Of a stretch of 64,000 bases of DNA, positions 19,551 through 29,988 are shown piece after piece (position 1 is the stretch's first letter; every line of letters starts with the position of its first letter). This DNA is from Microbacterium trichothecenolyticum (lineage in GTDB: Bacteria > Actinomycetota > Actinomycetes > Actinomycetales > Microbacteriaceae): contig NZ_JAUTBF010000001.1 of NCBI RefSeq assembly GCF_030818955.1, positions 186,001 to 250,000 of the forward strand. Direction: 5' to 3'. The translations under genes and the position numbers were made by a program. The notes under the pieces were generated by a model. It had not been told where the DNA came from. It searched no databases and saw nothing but the letters and a program-made list of their open reading frames with translations.

Positions 19551-21530
19551 TTGGTGATCCTTCCCGGCGCGCAGCTCCGACCCGACTACGGACTCGTGAC
19601 GTTGAGAACGGTCGACGACGCCACGACCGTCGCGGGGGCGGCGGCACCGTCGATGACGACCGCGAATGCGTACGCCGACCCTGTCGTCGGTCAGGTCTCC
19701 GCGGTGACCGTCGGCCCGGGTGGTCTCGCGCTGAAGAGCACCGCGACCCACGAGACGGTGAACGGTCCCGGGTGGCTGCGACAGAAGTCCAAGGCCCTGC
19801 CCGCTGCCGCGGCATCCGGCTCGATCACGGATGCCACGAGCACGACCCGCGCCTACTACGGCGACGCAGAGCAACTGACGGAAGACACCTGCGGCGTGCC
19901 CGCAGGAACGCGCCAGTTCGGGATGCTGAAGTTCGACGCCAAACAGCGGATCGCGCGGGTGTCGTATCTGGGTGGTTCGTCGCTGGGTGTGGCCTGGGAT
20001 GACAAGCGCGGCACGATCGGGTCGCAGACGTGGTCGTTCCCGTCATCTGCGTCGATCACCGATGAGGTGGCGCGGTCGGTGGCGGGGCGGATCGTGCGGG
20101 AGGGCATCTCGCAGGGTGATCGTGTTTTCGAGTCGACGTATGGGTATGACGCGGCGGGACGGCTCGTGTCGGCGCGGATTCCGGGGCATGAGTTGTCGTA
20201 CGAGTTCGCGTCGTCGGGTGGGTGCGGGCCGAACACCGCGGCTGGTGCTTCGGGTAATCGGACGCGGTCTGTCGATCGGTATACGGCGCCGGGTTCTTCG
20301 GTGGCGAGCGTCACCACGGCGGAGTACTGCTACGACTGGGCGGATCGGTTGTTGTCGAATCCGGTGTGGGGTGCGGTGCCGGGTGCGTCGCAGATCGCGG
20401 ACGGGTTCAACGCTGACGAGATCACGTACGACGTGCGGGGCAACACGACGCGGTTGTCGAACCTGCTGTTCTCCTATGACGCGGAGAACCGTCACATCGG
20501 GACGCGGACGTACGCGGGGTCGGTGGTGTCGATCGTGCGAGACGGGTCGGGTCGTGTGGTGTCGCGGACGGTGGATCCGGCCGGTGATGCTCCGGCCGTG
20601 ACGACGCGATACGTGTACGCCGGTGCGGGGGATAGCCCGTGGGCGGTGGTGTCGGGGGATGCCGGGGCGACGGTGTTCCTGTCCCTGCCGGGCGGGGTGA
20701 CGGTCGATGTCCCGTCTTCTGGTGTGGCGTCGTGGTCGTATCCGTCGTTGCAGGGCCACACGCTAACCACGGGCGACGGAGCCACCTCGTCGGGCGTGCA
20801 GCTGTACGACCCGTTCGGTCAGCCCCTCGAGGCGGGCACCCTCGCGCTGGGCACGGGTGCGGCGAACGAGTCGGGTTCGGTGAACGGGACGACGGGGTGG
20901 CATCAGGGGGCGCAGAAGCTGACGGAGGCGTTGGAGACCGCCCTGGTCGTGGAGATGGGCGCCCGGTTGTAGGTGCCGGCGTTGGGTCGGTTCTTGCAGG
21001 TGGACCCGGTCGAGGGCGGCGTCGACAACGACTATGTCTGGCCGACGGACCCGATCGGGAAGAACGACCTGAGCGGGCGGGCGTGGTGGGAAGACGTGGG
21101 TCGAGCAGTTACTGACTCCGCGGTCGGGAAGGCAGCGCTATTCGCCTGCGGGTTCATCCCAGGATGGGTAGGCGCTGCATGCGGAGTAGTTGAGACCGTC
21201 GCGTATCTGGCACAGGGGCGGATAGGCGAGGCCGCAGTCGCGGCAGTGGGAGCGCTCGCTGGCGCTGTAGGTGTGAACGGTGTTCTAAAGGCGGCGGCAT
21301 CAACAATCAAGGCGACTGCTAGGGCTCGTGTCGTCAATCAAGTCGGTTCCTTCGCTGGGCATGGGGTATATCGCCGGGCCGTTCGATCGGCGAAATCCCA
21401 GATCGAACTCCCTTCGACTGCGGCAACAAATGTGGCCGTTAATGCCGCAGGAGACGCTCTGCGCCCGGAATCCTCCAAGTGGACGTACAAGCGAATGCGA
21501 GATGCCTTCATGAGAAGATGGGTTCGGTGA
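19551..21530 (+). pseudogene. Orphan Rhs tip C with in-frame deletion and amber codon before the toxin
   Basis: This is the longest retained core. Homology to the main gene begins in the second PA14-like domain (LRPDYGLVT), just after a TTG/GTG start at 19551/19554. At 19931 sequence equivalent to main-gene 15625-16110 (486 bases, 162 codons) is missing without frame loss. At 20970-20972 a TAT that encodes Tyr in every other copy is TAG, ending the protein at GARL; the same frame then continues through [21 protein letters not shown] and a toxin tail to 21530. The tail has the helical pre-toxin [14 protein letters not shown]...QGR and a basic end (AFMRRWVR). It could be rescued by read-through or by internal initiation at GTG 20973. 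Confidence 0.8.
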
Positions 21531-21533
21531 TTC

Positions 21534-22034
21534 GTGAGCGGAGTAACAGTTCCGGGATCTGCTCGCGGGGTTCGTGTCGCCGGTATGTCTTGCGGGCTCA
21601 CATTCTCGACCGCAACCATCCTGGGAACAGCAGGCGGGCGTCCGCCCGAGGGAGTTGTTGGGGTTGGCACTGTTCTACTCGCCGCCATGATTTACGCAGT
21701 ATGCGCATATTCAATTCTGCGACCATGGTTTATGGGCGTGTGCATAGAGCGCGATGTTGTTGTGGTACGTAGCTGGTTCCGCGATTATCGCGTCCCTCTG
21801 GTGAATATCGAGAGAGTCTCGACTGTCCCGTATCTCGGTTCGGCTGCTGTGGGTGAAGTGGGATGGTTGCCGTTTGTGGGTTCCATATCAATTCTGCGCT
21901 TAGAAGGAGAAAATGGGAGCAGTAAATCCTTTCCAAGTACAGTTGGCGGGATGCGAACCGTACTTCGGGTAGCGCGGACTATTCGTGATGTCCAGTCCAC
22001 GTCTGAATCTCAACTTGGCCCGGTCGGGGAGTGA
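21534..22034 (+). CDS. Membrane PH-like immunity protein C
   Basis: This 166-residue protein starts at GTG 21534, three bases after the toxin stop. It has two hydrophobic segments in the first 70 residues, then the family motif RPWFMG, a beta-rich part ([33 protein letters not shown]) and a C-terminal helix. The layout resembles bacterial PH-domain (bPH2-like) proteins with the soluble part on the cytosolic side. It shares this layout and key motifs with the proteins at 23230, 27312, 29486 and 31335, all beside toxins with the same pre-toxin helices. Its last four bases overlap the start of tip D. Confidence 0.72.
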   Translation: MSGVTVPGSARGVRVAGMSCGLTFSTATILGTAGGRPPEGVVGVGTVLLAAMIYAVCAYSILRPWFMGVCIERDVVVVRSWFRDYRVPLVNIERVSTVPYLGSAAVGEVGWLPFVGSISILRLEGENGSSKSFPSTVGGMRTVLRVARTIRDVQSTSESQLGPVGE

Positions 22035-23233
22035 CCACAAGTGGTGTAGGTCCGGGGGTGTCGCAGATCGCGGACGGGTTCAACGCTGACGAGATCACCT
22101 ATGACGTGCGGGGCAACACCACGCGGTTGTCGAACCTGCTGTTCTCCTATGACGCGGACAACCGTCATGTCGGGACCCGGACATACGCGGGCTCTGTGGT
22201 GTCGGTGGTGCGGGATGGGTTGGGTCGTGTGGTGTCGCGGACGGTGGATCCGGCCGGTGATGCGCCCGCGGTGACGTCGCGGTACGTGTACGCCGGGGCA
22301 GGGGATAGCCCGTGGGCGGTGGTGTCGGGGGATGCCGGAGCGACGGTGTTCTTGTCCCTGCCGGGTGGGGTGACGGTCGATGTTCCCGCGTCGGGTGTGG
22401 CGTCGTGGTCGTATCCGTCGTTGCAGGGTCACACGCTCACGACGGGCGACGGGGCCACCTCGTCGGGGGTGCAGCTGTACGACCCGTTCGGTCAGCCGCT
22501 TGAGGCGGGCACTCTCGCGTTGGGCACGGGTGCGGCGAACGAGTCCGGTTCGGTGAACGGGACGACGGGCTGGCATCAAGGGGCGCAGAAGCTGACCGAG
22601 GCGCTCGAGTCGGCGTTGGTGGTCGAGATGGGTGCGCGTTTGTATGTGCCGGCGTTGGGTCGGTTCTTGCAGGTGGACCCGGTCGAGGGCGGCGTCGACA
22701 ACGACTACGTCTGGCCGACCGATCCGATCGGGAAGAACGACCTGAGCGGGCGGGCCTGGTGGGAAGACGTGGCGAGGGGGATTCAGTCCGCAGCTCAAGC
22801 CGTCACCGATTCGCCCATTGGCAAGGCGGCACTTTTCGCGTGTGGGTTTGTTCCAGGCTGGATAGGTGTTGGTTGCGCGATCGTCGAAACCGTTGCATAT
22901 GTTGTCCAAGGCCGCGCGGGTGAGGCAGCCGTTGCTGCTGCGGGAATCGCCGCAGGCGCAATTGGTATGAGAAGCACTTTGAAGGCGGCGGCGTCAGCCA
23001 TCGAAGCCACTGCTCGAGCGCGCGCAGTTCGTCAACTCGGAAGTCTCCCGGGTAGACAGGGGACTAGGCCGTACGTCCGAAATGCGGCGAGGCAGATCGA
23101 AGGGCCAGCGAATGCCGCGATGAACATTGCCAACAACGCTCTCGCGGACGCCGCGCGCCCGTACGCGACGAAGTACAGGACGCCGTCGCTAATCGGCGCT
23201 ACGCGGGCAGCAAGGCGGTACTTGCTGTGGTGA
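22031..23233 (+). CDS. Orphan Rhs tip D with intact toxin tail
   Basis: An uninterrupted 400-residue frame starts at GTG 22031, overlapping the upstream immunity stop (GTGA), with core homology from about 22055 ([16 protein letters not shown]). It passes through [10 protein letters not shown] to a toxin tail from about 22756. The tail has a pre-toxin helical region ([37 protein letters not shown]) and about 90 variable basic residues ending ARRYLLW. It shares the pre-toxin with tips C and F but the last 80 residues diverge. No signal peptide is present, so as it stands it would not be exported by Sec. The stop overlaps the immunity start. Confidence 0.82.
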   Translation: MTTSGVGPGVSQIADGFNADEITYDVRGNTTRLSNLLFSYDADNRHVGTRTYAGSVVSVVRDGLGRVVSRTVDPAGDAPAVTSRYVYAGAGDSPWAVVSGDAGATVFLSLPGGVTVDVPASGVASWSYPSLQGHTLTTGDGATSSGVQLYDPFGQPLEAGTLALGTGAANESGSVNGTTGWHQGAQKLTEALESALVVEMGARLYVPALGRFLQVDPVEGGVDNDYVWPTDPIGKNDLSGRAWWEDVARGIQSAAQAVTDSPIGKAALFACGFVPGWIGVGCAIVETVAYVVQGRAGEAAVAAAGIAAGAIGMRSTLKAAASAIEATARARAVRQLGSLPGRQGTRPYVRNAARQIEGPANAAMNIANNALADAARPYATKYRTPSLIGATRAARRYLLW

Positions 23234-23712
23234 AGAAATCCGGTGTCTACGTCCATGGCTCGGCGAAGGGCGTTCGAGTCGGTGGAGCGATTCTGGGCGG
23301 CGCATGGATGGTGATGGCTTTACCTCCTCTCTTCATCGAGTCCGAGAATCTCGGCCTTCTTCCCCTCTCTCCACTCTTTCTGTATTGGATTATCCGGCCG
23401 TGGTTCATGGGGGTTTGGCTCACAGAGGAGCATGTGGTGGTGAAAAGTTGGTATCGGCGATATCGGCTACCCGTGGGCGAAATTTCCTCCGCGTCAGTAG
23501 CGGGTTACTTCGGCCTTCTATCCAAGGGGGTGATCCGATGGATACCTTTCGTCGGCGCGGTGGGCACACTACTCATCACAGAGCAGTCCGGTCGACGTCG
23601 CGATTTCCCGAGCACGATAGCGAAACGCAAGGCGGCACTGAGGCTGGCCATACGAGTCCGTCATCATGTAGGAATCGAACACCCGCGGTCGGACGTGTCT
23701 GCGCTGGAATGA
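23230..23712 (+). CDS. Membrane PH-like immunity protein D
   Basis: About 160 residues, starting at GTG 23230 (overlapping the toxin TGA) or GTG 23227. It opens [20 protein letters not shown], followed by two membrane helices, RPWFMGVWL, then [30 protein letters not shown] and a C-terminal basic helix. It is the closest relative in the window of the orphan immunity gene at 29486, with near-identical stretches around [16 protein letters not shown]. It presumably blocks the toxin of tip D in the inner membrane; that pairing is inferred from adjacency. Confidence 0.75.
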   Translation: MKKSGVYVHGSAKGVRVGGAILGGAWMVMALPPLFIESENLGLLPLSPLFLYWIIRPWFMGVWLTEEHVVVKSWYRRYRLPVGEISSASVAGYFGLLSKGVIRWIPFVGAVGTLLITEQSGRRRDFPSTIAKRKAALRLAIRVRHHVGIEHPRSDVSALE

Positions 23713-23804
23713 GCCGGATCGTGGCGAGGCCCTCTGGTTTTCAGATGCCGGAGCGCGTTAAGGGGCCGATACAGGATTCCTTCGTCAGAAGATGGGCGAG
23801 GTGA
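23709..23804 (+). pseudogene. Toxin-tail remnant upstream of a mismatched immunity gene
   Basis: A 31-codon frame starts at ATG 23709 (overlapping the immunity D stop) and ends QDSFVRRWAR-stop. The end matches the last residues of the tip C toxin ([13 protein letters not shown]), and the spacing to the next gene is also identical: stop, three bases, then GTG. The piece therefore looks like the 3' end of another toxin of this family whose core and pre-toxin have been lost. The downstream gene at 23808 would be its former immunity gene. Confidence 0.6.
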
Positions 23805-23807
23805 CTC

Positions 23808-24116
23808 GTGGGTGGGCGAAGAAGCGGTTTGGGAAAATTCGCAGTATGTGTCGTTGTCGTGATTTTATCATTTGCTATGCCGTTTTATGTGGGAAACACG
23901 TTCGCACTATTGGCCATATTAGGGGCCATGGGCGCATGCCTTCTGGTCGCCAAGTTCACCTTCCGAGATCCCGCAAAAAGGAATTTCGAAAATAGGCGCG
24001 AAGTATCTGACGAGGGCACCCGCGATGCGCCGACCATATTGATCATGGCAGTCCCAGTAGTCGTTTCCGTTGCGACTATCGTCGCGATCATCTGGGCCTC
24101 AGGCGCCGGCATATGA
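23808..24116 (+). CDS. Small membrane protein, candidate immunity left behind by a lost toxin
   Basis: This 102-residue protein starts at GTG 23808, three bases after the stop of the toxin-tail remnant. It has two adjacent hydrophobic segments ([36 protein letters not shown]), a charged middle and a third hydrophobic segment near the C-terminus ([18 protein letters not shown]). It lacks the RPWFMG motif, so it does not belong to the PH-like group. Position and size argue for immunity; no family is recognised. Confidence 0.55.
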   Translation: MGGRRSGLGKFAVCVVVVILSFAMPFYVGNTFALLAILGAMGACLLVAKFTFRDPAKRNFENRREVSDEGTRDAPTILIMAVPVVVSVATIVAIIWASGAGI

Positions 24117-25830
24117 CGCTCCAGACGCGGGATCGGGTGTGCCGTCGTCGACGACGGCGTTCGCGTACGACCGAGACGGCAAGACGACGACGGTGACGTT
24201 CAACGGGCAGGTGTACGCGGCGTCGTCGTTCGACGCGAAGCAGCGCATCGCGCAGGTGTCCTACTTGGGCGGCTCGTCGCTGGGGGTGTCGTGGGATGAC
24301 AAGCGCGGCACGATCGGGTCGCAGACGTGGTCGTTCCCGTCGTCGGCGTCGATCACTGATCAGGTGACGCGGTCGGTGGCCGGGCGGATCGTGCGTGAAG
24401 GCATCTCGCAGGCGGGTCGTTCGTTCGATTCGACGTATGGGTATGACGCGGCGGGGCGGTTGGTGTCGGCGAAGATTCTGGGTCATGAGTTGTCGTATGA
24501 GTTCGCGTCGTCGGGTGGGTGTGGTCCGAATACCTCGGCGGGTGCGTCGGGCAACCGTACGCGGTATGTCGATCGGTACACGGCGCCGGGCGCGTCTCAG
24601 GAGGCGGTGACGACGGCGGAGTACTGCTACGACTGGGCGGACCGGTTGCTGTCGAATCCCGTGTGGGGTGCGGGGCCGGGGGCATCGCAGATCGCCGATG
24701 GTGTGGGTGCGGATGAGATCGCATACGACGTGCGGGGGAACACGACCCGTTTGTCGAACCTGTTGTTCTCGTACGACGCGGAGAACCGCCATGTCGGGAC
24801 GCGGACGTACGCCGGCTCGGTGGTGTCGGTGGTGCGGGATGGTTCGGGTCGTGTGGTGTCGCGGACGGTGGATCCGGCGGGTGATGCTCCGGCGGTGACG
24901 TCGCGGTATGTGTATGCCGGGGCGGGGGATAGCCCGTGGGCGGTGGTGTCAGGGGATGCCGCGGTGACGGTGTTCCTTTCACTGCCGGGCGGAGTGACGG
25001 TCGATGTCCCTGCGTCGGGTACGGCTTCGTGGTCGTATCCGTCGTTGCAGGGTCACACGCTGACGACGGGCGACGGGGCCACCTCGTCGGGGGTGCAGCT
25101 GTACGACCCGTTCGGTCAGCCGCTTGAGGCGGGCACTCTCGCGTTGGGCACGGGTGCGGCGAACGAGTCGGGTTCGGTGAATGGGACGACGGGGTGGCAT
25201 CAGGGTGCGCAGAAGCTGACCGAGACACTTGAGTCGGCGCTGGTGGTCGAGATGGGCGCCCGGTTGTATGTGCCGGCGCTGGGTCGGTTCTTGCAGGTGG
25301 ATCCGGTCGAGGGTGGTGTGGACAACGATTACGTCTGGCCGACGGACCCGATCGGCAAGAACGACCTGAGCGGGCGGGCCGTGTGGGAGGACGTTGCCGA
25401 CAACGCCATTATGGTCGGGGCACTCGTCGGACTCGCCGCCCTAGTCTGCGTGGTATGTGCTGTCATCGGGACAGTGGCGGCCGTTGCGAGTGTGAGTATG
25501 GGCGTTTACAAGGTGGCGACGGGTCGCCCGGAGGGCCTAGTCGATATCGCAACTGGTGCTGCTGGGGGACTATTCAGTGCCGGTGCGAAGATGTTCCGTG
25601 CCAGCAGCGCTGCTGCCAAGACCGTCGCACGAGTTCAGGGAACAGCAGCGAAGGTGGCACCACGGACCTGGTCTAGGCAGAGAACTGCGGCAGCGAGAGC
25701 TGATAGATGGGGACTCTCATTTAGTGTGACGGACACAACTCGAACCGCTTATCAGAAGCGAACAGAGTGGACCCCGAGGCGCACTTATGCGCCTGGGAGG
25801 ACATGGCAAGGACGGGGGTGGCGGTTGTGA
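24070..25830 (+). CDS. Orphan Rhs tip E with glycine/alanine-rich hydrophobic toxin tail
   Basis: The open frame runs from a TTG at 24070, inside the preceding gene, but core homology starts only at about 24126 ([17 protein letters not shown]), so the GTG at 24139 may be the real start. This tip keeps YD repeats, the whole core and [10 protein letters not shown] without a break. The tail from about 25376 begins with a long hydrophobic segment ([20 protein letters not shown]), then [20 protein letters not shown] and a basic C-terminal 60 residues ending RGWRL. It is unlike the other tails. The TGA at 25828-25830 overlaps the immunity GTG. Confidence 0.8.
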   Translation: MRLSSRSSGPQAPAYDAPDAGSGVPSSTTAFAYDRDGKTTTVTFNGQVYAASSFDAKQRIAQVSYLGGSSLGVSWDDKRGTIGSQTWSFPSSASITDQVTRSVAGRIVREGISQAGRSFDSTYGYDAAGRLVSAKILGHELSYEFASSGGCGPNTSAGASGNRTRYVDRYTAPGASQEAVTTAEYCYDWADRLLSNPVWGAGPGASQIADGVGADEIAYDVRGNTTRLSNLLFSYDAENRHVGTRTYAGSVVSVVRDGSGRVVSRTVDPAGDAPAVTSRYVYAGAGDSPWAVVSGDAAVTVFLSLPGGVTVDVPASGTASWSYPSLQGHTLTTGDGATSSGVQLYDPFGQPLEAGTLALGTGAANESGSVNGTTGWHQGAQKLTETLESALVVEMGARLYVPALGRFLQVDPVEGGVDNDYVWPTDPIGKNDLSGRAVWEDVADNAIMVGALVGLAALVCVVCAVIGTVAAVASVSMGVYKVATGRPEGLVDIATGAAGGLFSAGAKMFRASSAAAKTVARVQGTAAKVAPRTWSRQRTAAARADRWGLSFSVTDTTRTAYQKRTEWTPRRTYAPGRTWQGRGWRL

Positions 25831-26171
25831 AATCTTTCGTCCTCCGATATGCCAAAACTCTCGCTACCTTCGCACCAATGATTGTCATCGTTTTTTACAT
25901 ACCGCCAGGATCGTTGTCGTCAAAAATAATCCAGACGATCATTTTTGTATTTCTGCTATTGTCTGCGCATCTTCTAGAGTTTGCAGTTTATTCGCGTCAT
26001 CCCATTCGCCGGCAAGCTCTAGATCGGGCGGATCTGGCGAAACTGCCTCCAGGGCAAACGCGCCGGACTCTTCGACAGAAGTTCGAGCATGACCAAAGGG
26101 AGGTGCGAAATGAGTCCGCGAAGGATTCGAGCCAAGCAAGCTCAGAGCGGCACTCTGGAGAACTAATTTGA
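25827..26171 (+). CDS. Two-helix membrane protein, candidate immunity for tip E
   Basis: This 114-residue protein starts at GTG 25827 (GTGA overlap with the toxin stop), behind a GGGGG stretch. Two hydrophobic segments ([36 protein letters not shown]) are followed by a highly charged cytosolic tail ([19 protein letters not shown]). Its GC is near 50 percent, well below the Rhs core on either side. It has the same overall plan as the protein at 17721 but no clear sequence match. Immunity is inferred from position. Confidence 0.58.
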   Translation: MKSFVLRYAKTLATFAPMIVIVFYIPPGSLSSKIIQTIIFVFLLLSAHLLEFAVYSRHPIRRQALDRADLAKLPPGQTRRTLRQKFEHDQREVRNESAKDSSQASSERHSGELI

Positions 26172-26195
26172 TCCACAGGCGGAGGCGACAGGTTA

Positions 26196-27318
26196 GTGGT
26201 GTCGCCGTCAGGGAACACCACCCGGTTGTCGGACTTGTTGTTCTCGAACGACGCGGAGAACCGTCATGTGGCGACGCGGACGTACGCGGGCTCGGTGGTG
26301 TCGGTGGTGCGGGATGGGTCGGGTCGTGTGGTGTCGCGGTCGGTGGATCCGGCGGGTGATGCGCCGCGGGTGATCACGCGGTATGTGTATGCGGGGGCGG
26401 GGGATTCTCCGTGCGCGGTGGTGTCGGGGGATGCCGGTGCGACGGTGTTCTTGTCGTTGCCGGGCGGGGCGACGGTTGACGTTGCCGCGTCGGGTGCGGC
26501 GTCGTGGTCGTACCCGTCGCTGCAGGGTCACACGCTCACAACGGGCGATGGTTCCACGGTGTCGGGCGTCCAGTTGTATGACCCGTTCGGTCAACCTTTG
26601 GAATTGGGGGACGTTCGCGTTGGGCACGGGCGCGGCGAACGAGTCCGGTTCGGTGAACGGGACGACGGGGTGGCATCAGGGTGCGCAGAAGCTGACCGAG
26701 ACACTTGAGTCGGCGCTGGTGGTCGAGATGGGCGCCCGGTTGTATGTGCCGGCGCTGGGTCGGTTCTTGCAGGTCGACCCGGTCGAGGGCGGCGTCGACA
26801 ACGACTACGTCTGGCCGACTGACCCGATTGGGAAGAACGACCTCAGCGGGCGGGCCTGGTGGGAAGACGTGGGTCGAGCAGTTACTGACTCGGCGGTCGG
26901 GAAGGCGGCTCTGTTGGCGTGTGGGTTTGTTCCTGGTCTCATCGGCGGGATCTGTGGAGCGGTGGAAAGTGTTGCGTACCTGATCCAGGGGAGACTCGGA
27001 GATGCTGGCGTGTCGGCGGTAGGGGCAGTAGCGGGAACTCTTGGGATGAAGGCGGTTTTCAAGGCGGCGGCGTCTACTTTGCAAGCGACAATCGCGGCGC
27101 GAGCGTTGGCGCAGAACGGTGCAATATCATCACGTCGAGCAACCAAGCCGATCGCACGCACAGTCAGGGCTCAATTGGAGCTTCCTCTCACTGCGACATT
27201 CAACTTGACCAATTCTGCGGTGGGTGATCTCGTGCGCCCTTCCGTTCAGTGGATGAAAATCGACGTGTCAGGTGGTCCCCGTCGTCCTGGAGGTCGTGGA
27301 CGGGTGCGAGCTTGGTAG
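26196..27318 (+). pseudogene. Orphan Rhs tip F, frameshifted in a G run
   Basis: GTG 26196 leads into core homology at about 26212 ([12 protein letters not shown]). A G run of five at 26606-26610 shifts the frame; removing one G restores [16 protein letters not shown] and continues to [10 protein letters not shown] and a toxin tail from about 26851. The tail has the same pre-toxin as tip C ([20 protein letters not shown] is nearly identical) followed by a different C-terminal 80 residues ending RGRVRAW. Amino-acid changes such as SND for SYD and PCAV for PWAV show this core copy is drifting. The stop lies inside the immunity start region. Confidence 0.75.
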
Positions 27319-27788
27319 TCCAGCGGTTGCCCGGCTCGGCGAATGGAGCGCGTCTGGGTGGGGCGTTTTTCGCCGTGTTCTTTGGTTGGCCGATGCTGAC
27401 ATACGACTGGTCCGTGCCCGGTACGAAGATGGCGCTCTGGATCCTGCTACCCGTTCTATTCTGGACTGCTCGCCCATGGTTTATGGGCGTCTGGCTGACG
27501 GATGACAGCGTCATTGTGCGAGATTGGTTTAGGGTCTCACGAATATCTTTAGGCGACATTGAGCGAGTATCTGTTGTCCGGTATACGGGAAGTTTCTCGT
27601 GGGGTTCTATCGGTTGGATTCCGTTCGTCGGTCCCGTCGCTGTCTTGAAGATCGTCGACAAGCTTGGGAAGGAGAGAGACTTCCCGGGGACGATCGGGCG
27701 ACGCTCGTCTGTTCTGAGGACGGCTGCCCATATTCGTCGGCGCGGGGGTATCAGTTCTCCCCGGCTTGATTTTGACCCCATGCAATGA
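27312..27788 (+). CDS. Membrane PH-like immunity protein F
   Basis: This 158-residue protein has its TTG start at 27312 chosen because the next residues ([19 protein letters not shown]) align with the N-termini of the paralogues at 21534, 23230 and 29486; an upstream start at 27249 would add unrelated residues. It has two membrane helices, [39 protein letters not shown] and a basic C-terminal helix. The start overlaps the toxin stop (TAG at 27316-27318). The stop overlaps the start of tip G (ATGA at 27785-27788). Confidence 0.75.
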   Translation: MVVQRLPGSANGARLGGAFFAVFFGWPMLTYDWSVPGTKMALWILLPVLFWTARPWFMGVWLTDDSVIVRDWFRVSRISLGDIERVSVVRYTGSFSWGSIGWIPFVGPVAVLKIVDKLGKERDFPGTIGRRSSVLRTAAHIRRRGGISSPRLDFDPMQ

Positions 27789-29065
27789 GGAGTTATGAAG
27801 TTCGCGTCTCGGCGGATCGGTTGTTGTCGAATTCGGTGTGGGGTGCGGGGCCGGGGGCGTCGCATGTGAATGACGGTTTCGGTGCGGATGAGATCGCGTA
27901 TGACGTGCGGGGCAACACGACGCGGTTGTCGGACTTGTTGTTCTCGTACGACGCGGAGAACCGTCATGTCGGGACGCGTACGTACGCGGGCTCGACCGTG
28001 TCGATCGTGCGTGATGGTTCGGGTCGTGTGGTGTCGCGGTCGGTGGATCCCGCGGGTGATGCGCCGCGGGTGATCACGCGGTATGTGTATGCGGGTGCGG
28101 GGGATTCTCCGTGGGCGGTGGTGGCGGGGGATGCCGCTGCGGTGGTGTTCCTCTCGTTGCCGGGTGGGGTGACGGTCGATGTTCCCGCCTCGGGTGTGGC
28201 GTCGTGGTCGTATCCGTCGTTGCAGGGGCACACGTTGACGACGGGGGATGGGTCGTCGTCGTCGGGGGTGCAGTTGTATGACCCGTTCGGTCAGCCGCTC
28301 GAGGCGGGCACCCTCGCTCTGGGCACGGGCGCGGCGAACGAGTCCGGTTCGGTGAACGGGACGACCGGGTGGCATCAAGGGGCGCAAAAGCTCACCGAGA
28401 CGCTCGAGTCGGCGCTGGTGGTCGAGATGGGCGCCCGGTTGTACGTGCCCGCGTTGGGACGGTTCTTGCAGGTCGATCCGGTCGAGGGCGGCGTCGACAA
28501 CGACTACGTCTGGCCCACCGACCCGATCGGGAAGAACGACCTCACCGGGCGTGCCGAGGGCGATGAGTGGTGGAGAACCGTCGGAGCGATCGCCGTGGCG
28601 GGACTGGCCCTTGCAGGGACAATCGCCTGCGCGGCCACCGTTGCTTGCGGCGTTGCTGTCGCGGTGGGCATCGGAGTGGCCGCGGGGGCGGCGAGTTACG
28701 CCGTTAGTACAGGGGGAACCAAGCGATTCAGCTGGGGGGGGCTCGCCGCTTCGGCGGCGCTCGGCGGCCTCACCGCGGGAAAGGTGCCCGCAATGGGAGC
28801 GGGCGCTCGTTCGCTATTTTCTTTCTCGCCGGGCCTCGCGCAGCGGCTGTCCACATCCCGATTTCTTGGAGAGAGTAGCCGATTGTTTGGCTCTGCAAAC
28901 CTAGGCACGCGGAGCGGTGCCTTGAATAATCCTGCATGGAGATTCAGAGTGGGATGGTCGACGTTAGGCAGGCGTGTGACGGGTACCACCACTCACGCAG
29001 TATTCCGCGTGGCGGGACCTGGTAAAGGGCATTACAACATCTTCCGAGGGCGGTCTCTCTGTTGA
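27785..29065 (+). CDS. Orphan Rhs tip G with distinct toxin tail
   Basis: An unbroken 426-residue frame starts at ATG 27785, overlapping the upstream immunity stop. Core homology starts at about 27808 ([17 protein letters not shown]). After [10 protein letters not shown] the tail from about 28550 has a hydrophobic stretch ([20 protein letters not shown]), a [15 protein letters not shown] link typical of pre-toxin joints, and a C-terminal domain with [32 protein letters not shown]. From memory this GW...FR...H...F arrangement recurs at the ends of actinobacterial Rhs proteins and looks like a small soluble enzyme, possibly an RNase; the activity is not established. It is paired with a soluble immunity protein. 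Confidence 0.82.
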   Translation: MRSYEVRVSADRLLSNSVWGAGPGASHVNDGFGADEIAYDVRGNTTRLSDLLFSYDAENRHVGTRTYAGSTVSIVRDGSGRVVSRSVDPAGDAPRVITRYVYAGAGDSPWAVVAGDAAAVVFLSLPGGVTVDVPASGVASWSYPSLQGHTLTTGDGSSSSGVQLYDPFGQPLEAGTLALGTGAANESGSVNGTTGWHQGAQKLTETLESALVVEMGARLYVPALGRFLQVDPVEGGVDNDYVWPTDPIGKNDLTGRAEGDEWWRTVGAIAVAGLALAGTIACAATVACGVAVAVGIGVAAGAASYAVSTGGTKRFSWGGLAASAALGGLTAGKVPAMGAGARSLFSFSPGLAQRLSTSRFLGESSRLFGSANLGTRSGALNNPAWRFRVGWSTLGRRVTGTTTHAVFRVAGPGKGHYNIFRGRSLC

Positions 29066-29472
29066 GCGGTGAAGAACAGCTTCGGCGGCTGCGGTCGGAG
29101 ATCGAGACATGGGGTTTTTATACTGCACATGAATTGCCGGGATCCGAAATCATCTATGCGGAGAGTCGGAACGGGAGTGGCTTGCCCATCGAAATGATCG
29201 TCGCGGATGGGTGTATCACATTCATATCGCTCGGAGAATACTTCTGGGCAGACTATGCGGCTTCAGATGTCGTTCAGACAGAGGCTCTCGGAATCATAGA
29301 GCTCGTCGTCTGTGGCGGCGCGGCCATTATCCGAGGGAAGCATGGGTGCCAGTTGTTGTGTGGCACGTTACAGCTGGACCGCAGCGCAAAAGAGAAAGTT
29401 CTGCGGCAATGGTCTCCTTGGCGTCCGCCTTCGCGTGTCTACGCTTCAATCTCGCTGCCAATAAAATGCTGA
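29062..29472 (+). CDS. Soluble candidate immunity protein for tip G
   Basis: This 136-residue protein starts at TTG 29062, overlapping the toxin TGA (TTGA). No signal peptide or membrane helix is visible. The sequence alternates short helices and strands ([39 protein letters not shown]) with several acidic residues, as expected for a protein that masks a basic toxin. No family is recognised. It differs in kind from the membrane immunity proteins around it, in line with the different toxin tail of tip G. Confidence 0.62.
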   Translation: MSGEEQLRRLRSEIETWGFYTAHELPGSEIIYAESRNGSGLPIEMIVADGCITFISLGEYFWADYAASDVVQTEALGIIELVVCGGAAIIRGKHGCQLLCGTLQLDRSAKEKVLRQWSPWRPPSRVYASISLPIKC

Positions 29473-29485
29473 CACGGCACTTGGC

Positions 29486-29971
29486 ATGGTAAATCCATCG
29501 GCCACATACCTCCACGGTTCATCGAATGGCGCGCGAATCGGCGGACTTATCCTTGGGGGTGCATGGCTACTGGTGGCCCTGTCTCCCGTTTTCGTCGGAT
29601 CGGGAACACTCGCATTGCTTCCGTTGTGCCCACTTTTCTTGTACTGGATGATTCGGCCCTGGTTCATGGGGGTTTGGTTGTCGGATCACGAGGTAGTGAT
29701 ATGTAGTTGGTACCGGACGTATCGAATACCTGTCGAGGATGTTGCTTCTGCGTCTGTGACGGGTTACCTCGGTCTTCTTTCCAAAGGGGTGATTCGATGG
29801 ATACCTTTCGTTGGTCCGGTAGGAACGCTGTTCATCGCGCAACGATCGGGTCGACGTCGCGACTATCCGGGCACAATAGCGAGACGCAAGCAGGCGTTAA
29901 GGCTGGCATGGCACATTCGTCAGCATGCCGGAATCGATCGCCCGCGATCGGATGGAAATGTACTCGAGTAA
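29486..29971 (+). CDS. Orphan membrane PH-like immunity protein, no toxin in front
   Basis: This 161-residue protein starts at ATG 29486, 13 bases after the soluble immunity gene. It has the same plan as immunity D: ATYLHGSSNGARIGGLILGG, two membrane helices, [42 protein letters not shown] and a basic helix ending GIDRPRSDG. The match to immunity D (23230) is close over the whole length, so one probably arose by duplication of the other. No toxin core or tail precedes it, so it may protect against the D-type toxin or against sister strains. Confidence 0.75.
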   Translation: MVNPSATYLHGSSNGARIGGLILGGAWLLVALSPVFVGSGTLALLPLCPLFLYWMIRPWFMGVWLSDHEVVICSWYRTYRIPVEDVASASVTGYLGLLSKGVIRWIPFVGPVGTLFIAQRSGRRRDYPGTIARRKQALRLAWHIRQHAGIDRPRSDGNVLE

Positions 29972-29988
29972 CCTCCCGGAGTCGGCAG

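Noticed and set aside
16429..20759. Long Arg/His/Pro-rich open frames on the minus strand opposite the Rhs core copies, repeated at each tip
   Set aside because: They mirror the core codon by codon, have low-complexity translations and repeat only because the core repeats; no start signal or domain supports them.
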